Program-made: the position numbers and the translations under genes
In this document: piece after piece, positions 23,641-36,646 of the stretch
Layout: each line of letters begins with the position of its first letter
How positions within the stretch are numbered: position 1 is the first letter of the stretch
Assembly (NCBI GenBank): GCA_033439795.1
Contig: JAUTDP010000015.1
Coordinates: 620,001-684,000, forward strand
Length of the DNA stretch: 64,000 nucleotides
Direction of reading: 5' to 3'
From: Sordaria brevicollis
Lineage: Eukaryota; Ascomycota; Sordariomycetes; Sordariales; Sordariaceae
Notes under the pieces: generated by a model
What the model was told of the DNA's origin: nothing
Seen by the model: only the letters and a program-made list of their open reading frames with translations
The model's database searches: none

Positions 23641-25483
23641 CCACTTTCCTACTCGATAATTAAATATAAACGCAAAAAATAATTATATAATTAAAAAATT
23701 AATAGAGAAATTCAAAATAAATAAAGAAATAAAGAAAGTTTAATTTACGTATATTTATAATATAATTCTCCAATTTAGAATTTATTATATAGTATCGTTA
23801 ATTAGCTAATTATAAATAAAATATAAGCGGATTTAAACGAAATAAAATAATAAAATATATTAAAAGGAATTTATTTACTCAAGCAAATTATATACGCTAA
23901 TTAATAAATAATAATTAACTATTTAGTATAAATTTTATATCTTTATTTAATTATATTTTACGGATACTATTAATATTAATAAATAAAATTATAAATAAAT
24001 TATTACGGTCTAATATAAGTAGATTAATAATATCTTAGGAATAATTTTTAATAGTATCCGCCTAATTAGTATTAATATTTAATTTAATAATTTATATAAC
24101 CGGCAAACCGGTTAATAACTCCGATTTAATACCATTCGCCGCGGAAATAAACTTAACGATAAAGAATATATAATATAATTTACCAAACTATATACCTCTT
24201 CTATTATATACCCCCCATAATATTATTATATTAATTATTAATACGTACTATAATAATTTATATACTACTAAATATAAACTTCGGAGGGGAAATCGCCGCG
24301 TTTACCGGTATTTATATTATATATAAAGATATACTCTAACCGCGCGCGTATTAAGGTGCCGCCTATTCGCTAATAAAAAACGAATTAGCTTCGATAAAAT
24401 ATCCATTTACGATCGCCGTTTAAAATATTAAATTATATAGTAATATAATTAATATATTTCGATATATTAAAAGTCGGTAAGGTATTTGCTTATTATTAAA
24501 TACTATTTTCTTCTATTATATAATTTATTAATTCCCTATCGTAATTATATTGCGGCTATATTCCTATTAATAAGCTCGGCGTAGTAATACTCTAAATACT
24601 ATAAATATTTATTAATTGCGGATAGGAAAACCGTATATATTATAATATACCTCCGCTTTTACTTACACTAGCGCTTTAATATTTTTATAATCGTTATTAA
24701 AAATAATATCGGCAATACCCGTCGACGGATTATCGTTATCCTCCGCGTCTTTAGGTAATAAATTATTATACTTTAAAATAATATTTAAAAATAGTATTAA
24801 TAATATCCTTTTTAAATTTTTTAAACGTATAATTATTTCGGGCTTATCGAGGATAAACCCGTCTAATAATAGGAACCGGATTAATTATATTATATTTTCG
24901 TATAATAAATAATCCTTCTCGGGCTCGCGGTAATTTTAATACGTTATAATAAACTTCTAAATTCTATAAAAGTAAATATATTATTAATACCGTCTAAATC
25001 GTTTATACGAAGAACCGCCTAGTATTAAATAGTATAAATAAAGGCTCGAATTATATAGAATTAAATTAAATTAAAATATAATAATATAATAATTCGCGTT
25101 TACTATTATTATAACGCTACTTATAAAATATAGCCTATTTAATTTATCTACGATTGGGTATATACCCTTAATTAATAGAAACGGGAAATATTTAATAGAC
25201 CGCCTATCGTACCCTCGAATTTATTTTTTACTATACGGTATAATTACTTATCTTTAAATACTTAGCAATATTAAAAATTATAAACGAAAATTTAGAATAA
25301 TTTACTTATATTTAAATTCTTTTAATAATATTATTATTAACCTTAGGAGATTATATCGACGAAATATTTCGAAATAATATAAATTAATATAGACGTTTAA
25401 TATATTTACTTATTTACGATATTTAAACGCTTTTTAAGAGATAAATAATATATTAATATTAATATCGTCGGCTATAATACCCG

Positions 25484-25515
<32 letters not shown>

Positions 25516-28500
25516 ATTATATCGTTAATATTATTAATAGGTTTATTAACGATAATAAGGCTTCCCGGTTCGGGTTGGGGTATTATTAATATTGTTAAAT
25601 AAGAGCCTATTTACGAACCGACTAGCGTAATACTCTTCCGTCTTCCGCTTTATTATTTATTAATAATACTACTAGTAATTGCCTTTAATATTAACCGAAT
25701 TGCGGCTCTATATAGTAATTGGAATATCCGTTTATTAATTCGAATTATTATATAAATATATTAATATATACGTTCTTTAAGTCTAAGGGATAACGCCGAT
25801 AATAATATATTTAATTTAATAATTTAAATTAATATAATAATTATAATATTAATTATAAACGGATTTGTATTGTATATTGTCCTAATATAGTTAGTAATTT
25901 CGTAATCGAAAATATTTTCGCTAATTCTCAATACCGGAATATCGAATACCCCTTATATTCTTCGAATAAATTTAACTTTAAAGTCGGTTTATTTTAATTA
26001 AAATAAATTAACGATTATTATTAAAATTAATTATTAGGTATACTCTTATAGGCTATATATCTTATAATTGAATAGCGATTATAAACGTTATTAATTTGGA
26101 TAAAACGGTATTTATTATAAGATTCTAATATAGCGGATTGTAATAATTGGTTTAAATATTAAATTTATTAAAATAATATAAAGATTGTAGCTAATCCTTT
26201 TAAATTCTAAATAAGTAATATTATTCGGACGGCTACGGATTAAATCCAAAACTGGGGCGATATAGCGGATAGTGGGTGGTTGTAACGATATACTATATAC
26301 AGTATAGAACTTCTTCTTTTCGTCGACTTTCTATATATTATTAAATTCGCACCGGATTCGACCAAATTCGAAATAGCTTCGTAAGAATTCGACGTACGAA
26401 TTATTAATATTAATTCGTTTATCGATAGGGATTTTATATTCGCGATAATCGAAATTAATTATTATTCTTATAATACTATTATTCTCGTTCTACTAAAGTA
26501 TATTTTTAGTAAATACGATAATTGGAGTATATAAAAATATTTAAAAATACTATACGTTAATATTATTTAATATATAATAATAATTGGAAATAATATCCGT
26601 TATAATATTTAATTAACCTTTTAATTATTTATAATTATAATATAACCTTTATCCAATATAGTTAATAACTCGAGTGCTTATATAACTTCCTCGAAATTTA
26701 ATTTATAGGGGCTTAAAGTAACCGGGAATACGTTAATCTATTTAATATATTCTTGCCGGGGTAAAGTAATAATTTAAATATACGACCTTATAATTAATTT
26801 AATTATTAATCAATAAAGTTTAAAACTATTATTATATTAAAAAATAGGTATAGAATATACTTTATTATATTTTTAATATATAAACTTATCGATTAATATT
26901 TATTAACTAAATTCGTAAATTTCGAATTTACCCGGCATTAGTAAAATTTTATAAATTAATATTAATACGCTATCTATATTAAAAAATATTCGGCGGATTA
27001 TCGACGCCGAATCGTATATTAAATTATCGTCGAACATAATATAATTACCGTATATATAATCGAATTTAATATTAATAAAACCTCGTCGAACTTTATTTAA
27101 ATCGATTAATTTTAATAAATTAATAAATAAAATCAATTCGTCGGAATTGCGGTCGTTATTTATTAACGGATTAATATCGATCTATCTATTAGCTAATATA
27201 CGAAGATTAATAATTCGAAAGACGACCAAAACGATATTATCCTTTAAAATATATTATATATTTAACGTAGTCGGAAGAATACCCGGTCGTTTAACCCTTA
27301 AAAACCGAAAAGACGTACGTTAATCCCAATATATAATTCGAATTTAATTAAAATACCACTTCCAATCCTTCGGGGCGATACGACTATAATTTCGTAAACG
27401 ATAATAATATATATAATCGGTATATATACATTCGAATTCGATAAAATCCCCCGGGAATATTAATTATTTAAAAGAATTATTAATAAATAGGGGGTAATAT
27501 ACAAATTCGCTATTAATAATACGAATTAAACTAGCTTAATACGTATTATATTATACTTCTATAAAGTTATTTACGAAATTAGCAAAATTATAATATATTT
27601 TCTTAATAAAACTTAATAACTATAATAACCGCCAATAAATATCGATAAAATCGAAGATATAAAAATTTTAAATAACCGTTAACGATTATCTAAAGCCCTT
27701 CGACTATATTATTTCCTTACGCAACGTAAATAACGACTTCGGATTGAATATTAAATTCTTAACGGTCCGTATATCGAAATATAATAATACTTTGCGTATA
27801 CGGCGCTTTAATATTTTTAAACTCGACGGTATTTTATTTAATTCTTTATTTCTAATTTATAAATCGCGTTTAAGAATCCGGAAAAGTTCGATATAAATAA
27901 TATACTATTTATTCGAAATATTATTAATTATATATATTAATCCTTATCCGAATTAAAAATCTATTAAATTATAATATTATTAATATTCGAAATTAACCAA
28001 TTCGGATTTAATAAATTCGAGGTAGACATTTATATTTAATTTAATACCGTTTAAAAGCGCGGCGGTAATAGCGGTAACGGTAATAGCAGTAGCGGCTATA
28101 TTACCGATATTATTATCGAAGCCTAATTAACTTAAATTATCGATAATATTTTTAATTTCCGAATCGTCGATTTCGTCGTTATATATTTCAATAGGATTTT
28201 AGTAGTCGATAATAATAGGAAGATCTTCCGTATTAATTATATTATCGTTATTATTATCGTTATTATTATTAGAATCGGAATTGGAATTAGAATCGGAATC
28301 GGAAAGTTATAATAAATAATAAATATTAATTAGACGATATATATAAATATAATAGTTAAATAGTTTAATTAACTATCGATTAATTAAAGTTATTATAATT
28401 ATTTCGAATAGTAGGATTATAATTAGTACTATTATTTAACGACGAAGTAAATAATAGCGACGAAGAGGATAATATTAATAAATACTAAAGAGTAATTATA

Positions 28501-28900
28501 ACTTCTACTACTATAGGGTTGTAATCGTCTCTTCCGCTATCGTTTCCTCCGCTATTATTTTTATTTTCGTTTTTATTTTCATTCTTATCTTTAAATTATA
28601 GCGGATTTACTCGAAATCGTCGCGGAGGCTATCGGTCTTCATTACTAAAATCGTTATTGTACTAAGGCCGTTTATTCTTCATTCTATTTAAAATTATAAT
28701 TAAAATATTTATCGCTATCGTTCGCTAAAATATAATATTAATTTTAACGTAATAATAGACTATAAAATAAATTAGGTTATTATTAATAAAGTATAATAGT
28801 AGGCGTTCTTTTTTCTAGTTCGAATAAAAAAAATAAATCGGTTTTTTAACGTCGCGGGCGGTATTTTAAACGAATTAAAATTAATAAATAAAAGAGAAAA
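23641..28900 (-). pseudogene. RIP-degraded minus-strand open frame, identity unknown
   Basis: On the minus strand an ATG at 28682 opens an Asp/Asn/Lys-rich frame. One base out of phase, a second frame runs from about 28303 to at least 26880 (some 470 codons) with stops only of the TAA/TAG kind expected at former Gln/Trp codons. Broken coding-like sequence continues to about 24250. The N-terminal part has acidic/Ser-Asn tracts; the middle is rich in Arg, Leu and Ile, with long stretches such as IPSSLKILKRRIRKV. I find no RT, integrase or DDE motif I could defend. A large class II transposase or a transposon-carried accessory gene are possible. Confidence 0.45.
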
Positions 28901-31900
28901 TTAAAGCAGAAATAATTAAACGGGAAAAAAAGAGGGCAGTTCGATTTAAATAAAATTTTCAAATTAAATTAAATAGTGGAAGTAATTCGCTAAGGGAAGG
29001 TACAACGGATATTTAGCAACTAATTAAGTACTTTATTTAATACGCTACGGTATACGGAATTGCGGTCGGTTTATTTTATTTACGTAATAAATTTAATACG
29101 TTTCTTTATATAAATTTATTAAAATTTTAATTTAATTAATATTTAACTAAAATTATTATTATATATAATTAAACCCAATTAAAATAATATTTTCTAATTT
29201 AAAACAACCGACCGACCGGTCGACGTAATATATATTTACGCTTTATTAATTTAAATATAGTAATATACGCGGCCTCTAATACTCTCGAATTAAATTTAAC
29301 GCTAAATCTATTCTAGTACTTAATTACTAACCTGCTACTTTTATTAATAATATTATAACTATTAACAAAAATAAAGAGGAAACGTTTCGTATAAATTAGC
29401 GTATTATTAATATCCTTACTTAATAGCCGAGCCTTTATTATTAACGCGCTACTTATTTAAATAGAACCTCCGGTCGCTTTTCGAGCTATTTTAAACCGTA
29501 GCGTAATTAAATTTATAATTATAATTAACCTAATATTAGAAATCTCTTTCCTATTTATTTCCTCTTTTACGGAGTAATTTACTTCTTTTATAATCTAATT
29601 ACCTATTATCTTAATTAGTAATTTAATAACCCTTAGTTTAACCGGGTCTATATAAGTTAAAAATCCGGTATTAATAACCTTTATAAATAATACCGACCGA
29701 CGTACTTCTCTACGAATTTTTCGCTAATATAGCCGGGGGGGATTATAATTTAGGTTTATTAATTTAAATCGTCGAATTATATAATTATACCTCCACCTAT
29801 TTTAATCTATATTAATTTATTAAAGGGTATAGTTATACTTTATTAAATAAAATGAGTTATAATAAAAATAGAGGAATTGGAAGGGGTCGATTAATTATTA
29901 ATAGTAGTATATAGGATAAGTAGAATCGAAGTATTAAAGATTAATATTAAAATTATAAAAGGAAAAAAAAGAGAAAAAGGTAAAAAGAAAAAAAAAAAAA
30001 AAAAAAAAAAAACGGCAGACAATAATATATACGACGCGTAGGCGGGAAGTAACTAGGCGGTTTAAAAATTTACTATAGTATTAGAATCGTCGTCGTCGAT
30101 GATACCGGGGGGGGCGATACCGGGGTTGGGAATTAAACGACGGATTTTAACGTAGGCTATTATTAATATAATATAATTATTAATTACGATAATATAAACG
30201 AATATAATATAATAATAATAATTTAATATATTTAAATTGGTATTAATATCCTTTTAAATCCTCCTTTTAGGGGTACGACGACGGCCTACCCTTTCGAAGA
30301 TTTATTTAAAATACCGGAGCCGAATATATTTAAATTCTTAATATATTACGATTATTAATAAATAAATTCGAATTTATTTATTTTATAATATATTTCGTTA
30401 AATTAATTTACTTTTATAATAAATTAAATTATTATAAAATTTCAATATAATCCTACAGTAGCCGGTATTAATTACTTCGGTATCCTTGCCCACGCGTAAT
30501 TCGGCCTCCTTCTCCCGATAGTATTTAATTACTTTATAAGCGATTAATTTAAAAAATTCTATATAATATTTATAATATTAATTAAGAATATAATTTTTTT
30601 TTCGTCGATTAATATACTTTTAATATAAAATTATCCTACCGGATGGGAATTAATATAATTGATATAGCCCCGTATCTAAGTCTAAACTTTTTTAAAATTT
30701 TAAATCGATTATAATTTATCCGTTTTATTACGAAATTTATCGCTATTAAAAGTAATAGTAGGATCGAAGATATTAATATACAAGGGGTTTTAGGCGTACG
30801 TATAGAAGAGTTATTAAAATTAATAAATTATAAGTAAATATTTAGTTATTTAATTAATTCGAAGGATTAATATCCCGTTTATATTTATTACGATCCAAAA
30901 ATGGAGAATAAGTTGAAAATTAAATTAAAAATTTTTTTAAAAGGGAAGACTAAATTAAAATAATATAAATACTTACTTCTATTATCCTTAAAATATAATT
31001 CTTATTATACTTTCCCGCATTTATTAATACCTTACGAACTTTTTTATATTAGAATAAATATTTATTAATATCCCTATAGATAGAACGGATAATCTAATTA
31101 TATAAATTTATTAATATTCAATATTATAAATAAGAATATTATATTAATTATACCTTCTCCTTATACGCTAAGATATTATAATAATAAAAAAAGATTTACT
31201 AAACCGCTTTATTAAAAAATTTATTATAGAAGCCCTATTCTTCTTTAATAATTTTTTTAATTTAAATTTGGGTAAAACCCTAACTTACTAAATCTTCGGG
31301 TTTATAAATAAAGCCCTCGCCCTTCTTACCCTTATAGCTTTAACGGGCCTATATAATAATTAAACCCGCGAATAATTATTACCTTTTAATTTATAAATAA
31401 TTAACGATATCGATTAGTATTAATATAAATTAACATTTTAAAACTAATTATAATAAAAATTTATTTTATTAATCGATTAATTTCCTCTTCCCCTAATATC
31501 CCCCCCTTCTTTTTTTACCCTACTCTTAACCTCTTCCTCTTCTTTATCCTCTTCTTTATTTACCCTACCCCTATTTATTATTTTATCCTCCTCCTTATTA
31601 TCCTCTACTACCCCCTTACCCTTAACCTTAATTATTCGTTCTTTAACCTTAGCCTTAACCTAAATTTTAATAAGTAAATTATTTATATATTTAGTATTAA
31701 AACCAAATTCGTCCCTTTTTTTATTTAAGGTTAGATCGATCCCGAGGTTAAAATTAAAAAATTCCAATTCGTCGGCGAGATTTTCCTTTATAAATTATAT
31801 TTAGTAAATTGCGTTAACTTTATTACCGGTTTTATAAACCGTTTAATAAACGGCTTTAACCTCCTTTATTTACTATTTATATTCGTAGAGTTTAATACGA

Positions 31901-33131
31901 ACGTCCGCGAACTTATTCGCCGGCATATTACTATTCTTTTTTATATTTTTAACTTTAATTTAGTACGTATAGTAATCTTTAATTGCTTTTTTATATTCGG
32001 TATATAGCTTCTTTATTTCGCCGTCGGCCTAATTTATATTCTTTTTGAAATTATTAAGGGTAATAGGCTTTTCGACGGGGAAGGGGATATAGGGCGGGGA
32101 AAGCGGGGAGGGCGGGGAGGGTTAAGAGGGTTAAGAAGGTTAGGAAGGTTTATTAAATTAAGATATTATTTATATTAAATATTATAAATAATTAGTAAAT
32201 TATTACCGATATTTCGAACTAAGTATAATAATAACGAAATAGGAGATTTATTAACGGAAGGCGGCGAAAAAAATAACGGCGTTATAATAGGGAACGAAAT
32301 CTATTATATAAGGATATATAATTATTATTAGTTAACCGGTTCGTCTTCCGTTAATTCTAAATAATTCGGAATAATTATTAATAAATTGAACGATGCGTAT
32401 TAATATATTAAAAGACGACGAATAAGCAGCGGGAATTTATAATTAATAATAATTTAAACGGATAAACTAATATTAATATTAAATTATTAAAAACGACGTA
32501 TCCAAATATTATATACCGAATAGGCGAACGGCGATAATAAAAACGGCGAAGCGGTTAATTACTACGGCGGCTATAAAAAAGAATAAAAATAAATTAAATT
32601 AATTAAAAATATATAGACTTTTTTTATAATTAAACCGCTAAATTAAATAAGGAGTTATACGGGGCATTATATAAAGAAAATACGCCTACTCAATTATATA
32701 AAGTCGGTTACTCCTTCCTAACTAAATTTCGATTATTACAATACCCTAATTCGGACTGGCGTACAAACAACTAAATAATTATTTCGATTTTAGCGGTTAT
32801 TTTTATATAAACGGTTAATTCTATATTAACTATCGATAACGGTTATATTTAATAATAATTGTAATATATAATAGTTATAAATAAATTGACCGTTTATTAA
32901 CCTTAATACTAATTAACCGTTAAATACAATAATAATTACTAATATTAGCCAACGATAGATAGTAATTAATAAGAATTATATATAGTATATCGACGAATAA
33001 GTAATAAATTTGACTATCGTTTACAATAATTCTATACTAATTAATACCAATTAAAAATAGTGAATACAAATCATCGGTCATAAAAGTTAATATTATATAA
33101 AAACCAATACTTATAGTAATAGACTATTTAT
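28901..33131. other. RIP-degraded DNA with minus-strand coding-like fragments
   Basis: AT-rich sequence with few CA/TG. A run of 25 A residues lies at 29988-30012. On the minus strand, about 32030 to 31480 reads as a Lys/Glu-rich, coiled-coil-like fragment, and weaker fragments occur from 31100 to 30350. No terminal repeats or target duplications could be paired. The stretch 28990-29006 shares 17 of 18 bases with the polypurine-tract region of the mini-LTR element. Confidence 0.4.
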
Positions 33132-33420
33132 AAACTATACATCAATAACTTATTTTTAATTATACGTTATCTTATTCTATAGTTAATAATTACTTCCGTC
33201 AACCAAATTAATTAATTATAGACTATATATCGATAACTTATCTTTAACCAAACGTTATTTTATTCTATAATTAATAATTACTTCCGTTAATTAAATTAAT
33301 TAATTACAGACTATATATCGATAATTTATTTTTAACTAGACATTATCTTATTTTATAATTAATAATTGCTTCCGTAAACCAATTTAACTATTTATAAACT
33401 ATATATTAATTATTTATTTT
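33132..33420. repeat. 88-bp tandem satellite, about 3.3 copies
   Basis: Units begin at 33132, 33220, 33308 and 33396, exactly 88 bp apart, each starting with A(A/G)ACTATA and containing AATAATTACTTCCGT about two-thirds along. Units differ mainly by transitions, consistent with RIP. The last copy is partial. Confidence 0.8.
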
Positions 33421-34579
33421 CCGTTAACGGTAAATTATTTAGGAAGTAAATCGTATATAGAGTTACTTGAGTATATGGTATGCTAACTTTGTGAGATTAG
33501 TTTATTAGGATAATTATGAATTAATATTCCGGTTTCTTAAAAGAATAAATAATTTTAATCAACCGGCTAGTGAAAGTAGATTAATAAATAAATAATAGAT
33601 AACCGAGTATATATAGATATTTTATTTGGTTACTATTTACAAAATAACTTTTATTGGTTAAACCATTTTAATACGGTTAGCTCGAAATAATTATTAGAAT
33701 AATAAAAGTAAATTTAATAAACGGTTTATTCAACTAACTATGTATGCACGGATATTTATGAGTCAACCGTTGTGTAGAGGTTTGCCACCCCCCCATATAT
33801 CCTGCTAAGGATGGTTGGGACCGACCAAGCCCGGTCTCAAACGAGGCAACGAGCAGACTACCCCTCCGTGGAGCCGATAGTGCGAGGTGTTGGCGGAAAG
33901 AGCGAGATAACCTCAGGAAAGAGGCCAAAGAAACTCGCCTTCCGTGAAAGGGGCATCATCATAGCCGGAAAGAAGAACGAGGGAAGGAACTCACCAGCCG
34001 CATGCAGTCCCAAAATGACAAACAGGAACCATGGTTGGCCACGAATTCAACCGTATGTATCTCCAGTTATTAAGCTTTACGGGCCTCTTGGAGTACGTAA
34101 TAAAACTCCATTTCCTTCACTCTCTTCAACCGAAATCAAGTAGTTTGACGACCATGTCAAGTTGCCGTGGCCACAAAGGAGAAAGCACAAATGTAAACAA
34201 CAAGCCAGGGGTTACTCGGGCGACCAAGCCCGCTGATGTATTTATGTATTGTAATACTGTACGGAGAAAACGGCTTGGTGCCAAGACCTGCTCCATCACA
34301 ACTTCACAAGCTCCAATTTACCCCGCAAAAACAGCTTCGAGTGGAGCTCATCGTACGTTACGTTACGGAGCCTCGGAGCTTCTTTTTCAGGTACTACTAC
34401 CTTGGATATCGGCCGGCAACGTGCAACTCTACCCGAACCGACATTGCCCGCCAACGACCTCCGTCCTTGGACCAAAACATCTCCTTTCCCCCAATCTCTT
34501 TCTCTTCGTCCGCCGTCGCCGCCGCCCGCCCGCCCGCCCTCTATCAACACCAAGCTCCAGGTCCCCTCTCGACGACGCC
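33421..34579. other. Island edge and 5' region of the dioxygenase gene
   Basis: The AT-rich RIP pattern stops abruptly near 33730 and normal GC content resumes. A frame open from 34031 runs into the dioxygenase, but its upstream part lacks coding character. Pyrimidine-rich sequence at 34480-34560 suits a promoter or leader. Confidence 0.5.
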
Positions 34580-36646
34580 ATGCTTCGCCAGCTTGGAGCC
34601 GCTCCCCTCGCGCGGGGCCGATGCGCGCTCAACCCATCAACCACGACCATCCGCACCCTGTCCTCAACAACCGCCCTTCGCGATGATGATGCCACTCAGC
34701 CCACTGCCACCATTCCTATCCGCAAGGTGTTGAGCAGCAAACGCAACCCATCAACCACGGCCATCCCCACCCTGTCCTCAACAGCCGCCCTTCGCGATGG
34801 TGATGCTACTAAGCCCACTGTCACCACTCCTACCCGCAATATGTCGAGCAAAAAGCTGTTCAGCGAAGACCAGAAGCTGCTCCAGCACCAAATCTCCTGC
34901 TTGGAAAACGACGTAGCCCAGTTAAGGCAAACCAACGAACAGTTGCGAAAAGAGAGGGGTGCAATGCGGAAGGCTGTTAAAGACATGAAGAAGCTGACCA
35001 AGCAAACTACCGCTTCACCGGTTCAAAACGAGTTCGAGATGCTGGAACTGTACGAAAAGATTGCCCGAGAAGCACGCCAGTTCAAGCCCGGCACTCCCAA
35101 GTCTGTGACACTGCTCGAGGAGAAGAAGCAGCTCATCGTCGCCCTCGTCCAACCCGACGGCACCGTCAAGCACTTGCCCATGCACCTCCACTGGCTGCGC
35201 GACACCTGCAAGTGCCCGCACTGCGTGAACCCCGACTCGGGCCAGAAGAGCTTCTCGACCACTTCTCTGCCCCGGGACATCAAGGTTCAGAGCGCCGAAC
35301 TCAACCCCGACGGCTCCATCACCATTGTCTGGGAAAACGATACCGTCAGCACCAACGACACCCCCGAAGCCACCACGCACACCTCCACCTACAACTCCGA
35401 CGACATCTTGGAGTGGCAGCTTCCCGCCAACCTCGCCGGCAACATCCTCCCCGTCGAGCGCACGCTCTGGAACCGCTCCAAACTCCAAGAACATATCGAG
35501 TCCGGCGACCTTCGCGTCTCGTACGACGACTGGCTGAACTCCGAGGAGGGCTTCTGGAAGGCCTTCGAGTCTCTCGCCCGCTTCGGCATTCTCTTCGTGC
35601 ACTCGATCCCGTCCGACCGGGCTCTCGTTGAGAAGCAAGTGGAAAAGATCGCCAACCGCATCGGCATCCTCATGCACACCTTTTACGGCTTCACCTGGGA
35701 CGTCCGCAGCAAGCCCCGCGCCGAGAACGTGGCCTACACCAATGTCTTTTTGGGCTTGCACCAAGACCTGATGTACATCGACCCGCCTCCGCGCCTGCAG
35801 CTGCTGCACTGCATCGCCAACTCGTTCGAGGGCGGCGAGTCCCTCTTTTCCGACGGCGCCCGCGCCGCTTACTCGCTCGAGGCCCGCCACATCCTGGCCG
35901 CCAGCATCCTGCGCCACTCCAGCGCGCCGCAGTTTCACTACCACCGCAACGGCAACGACTACCACATGGCGCGCAACACGTTCCGCTACACCGGACGGGT
36001 CGGCCACAGCAAGGGCTTTCTGAGCAGGATCCACTGGGCGCCGCCCTTCCAGGCGCCGTTCAGCCGGCAGCTTGGTGAAGCGACGACCAACGTCCTTGAC
36101 AGGCGCGTCTCGCCGCAGGGCGGCGGCGGCGCGTACGCCCAGGAGGAGAACAGGGTTGTCGAGGAGCCGGAGAAGCAGAGCATCACCCAGTGGCTGAAGG
36201 CGGCGCAGGAGTTTGAGAAGGAGATCAGCGCGGAGGAGAACATGTTTGAGCTGAAGATGAAGGAAGGAGAATGTGTGATCTTCGACAACTGGCGCATTAT
36301 GCACGGGCGCAGGGAGTTCAAGACGGAAGGGCAGGCGGAGGGCGCTGAGAGGTGGTTGAAGGGCACGTACATCAGCCATCAGGTGTATAAGGCCATGGAG
36401 GATAAGTTGCAGTGGAGGCTGGCGAAGCAGGAAGGTGGTGTTCCTTTGGCTCTTGGTGTCGCGGAGGCGCATGGATTGGGTTATAGAGAGAGAAAACAGC
36501 TCCAGCCCCAGGAGGAGGAGGTGGAAGGTGCTCCTAAGGTGGAAGATATCGTTGGACCTGTTCGGCTTGAACCTGCCCCCGTTGACAGTGAGGGCCCTTC
36601 GCGCCAACCTGACGAGCAGTTGGGCACTGTGAACTGGAACGCGTAA
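34580..36646 (+). CDS. Gamma-butyrobetaine/trimethyllysine-type 2-oxoglutarate dioxygenase
   Basis: Single exon, 688 aa. Residues 210-215 (C-K-C-P-H-C, preceded by HWLRD) match the N-terminal zinc-binding domain of gamma-butyrobetaine hydroxylase. The TauD-like domain follows, with the iron ligands H394-x-D396 and the distal H575 in an MHGR context; the Arg two residues later would bind 2-oxoglutarate. Known family members act in carnitine biosynthesis and need Fe(II), 2-oxoglutarate and ascorbate. The first 100 residues are Arg/Ser/Thr-rich and could be a mitochondrial presequence, followed by a coiled coil (about 95-140). The protein is much longer than the usual 380-480 aa because of this N-terminus, a loop near 495-525 and an acidic C-terminal tail. 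The ATG at 34580 is chosen since the frame upstream is non-coding in character; an in-frame ATG at 34841 is an alternative. It converges with rps20. Confidence 0.85.
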   Translation: MLRQLGAAPLARGRCALNPSTTTIRTLSSTTALRDDDATQPTATIPIRKVLSSKRNPSTTAIPTLSSTAALRDGDATKPTVTTPTRNMSSKKLFSEDQKLLQHQISCLENDVAQLRQTNEQLRKERGAMRKAVKDMKKLTKQTTASPVQNEFEMLELYEKIAREARQFKPGTPKSVTLLEEKKQLIVALVQPDGTVKHLPMHLHWLRDTCKCPHCVNPDSGQKSFSTTSLPRDIKVQSAELNPDGSITIVWENDTVSTNDTPEATTHTSTYNSDDILEWQLPANLAGNILPVERTLWNRSKLQEHIESGDLRVSYDDWLNSEEGFWKAFESLARFGILFVHSIPSDRALVEKQVEKIANRIGILMHTFYGFTWDVRSKPRAENVAYTNVFLGLHQDLMYIDPPPRLQLLHCIANSFEGGESLFSDGARAAYSLEARHILAASILRHSSAPQFHYHRNGNDYHMARNTFRYTGRVGHSKGFLSRIHWAPPFQAPFSRQLGEATTNVLDRRVSPQGGGGAYAQEENRVVEEPEKQSITQWLKAAQEFEKEISAEENMFELKMKEGECVIFDNWRIMHGRREFKTEGQAEGAERWLKGTYISHQVYKAMEDKLQWRLAKQEGGVPLALGVAEAHGLGYRERKQLQPQEEEVEGAPKVEDIVGPVRLEPAPVDSEGPSRQPDEQLGTVNWNA
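34630..34857 (+). repeat. 114-bp in-frame tandem duplication in the dioxygenase gene
   Basis: 34630-34743 and 34744-34857 are direct copies, each 38 codons beginning NPSTT and containing TLSST-ALRD-DAT. Nucleotide identity is high, so the duplication is fairly recent. It lengthens the disordered N-terminus only. Confidence 0.85.

Noticed and set aside
29988..30012. Poly(A) end of a LINE-type retrotransposon
   Set aside because: No LINE reverse transcriptase could be found upstream on the plus strand, and coding-like relics nearby are on the minus strand.
33132..33420. CRISPR-like array
   Set aside because: The 88-bp units are contiguous tandem copies without unique spacers, in a eukaryotic genome.
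6006..33720. Centromere core
   Set aside because: The island is AT-rich and RIP-mutated, but at about 27.7 kb it is short compared with the centromeric regions known in Neurospora, and it is explained by nested retrotransposons and other degraded repeats.
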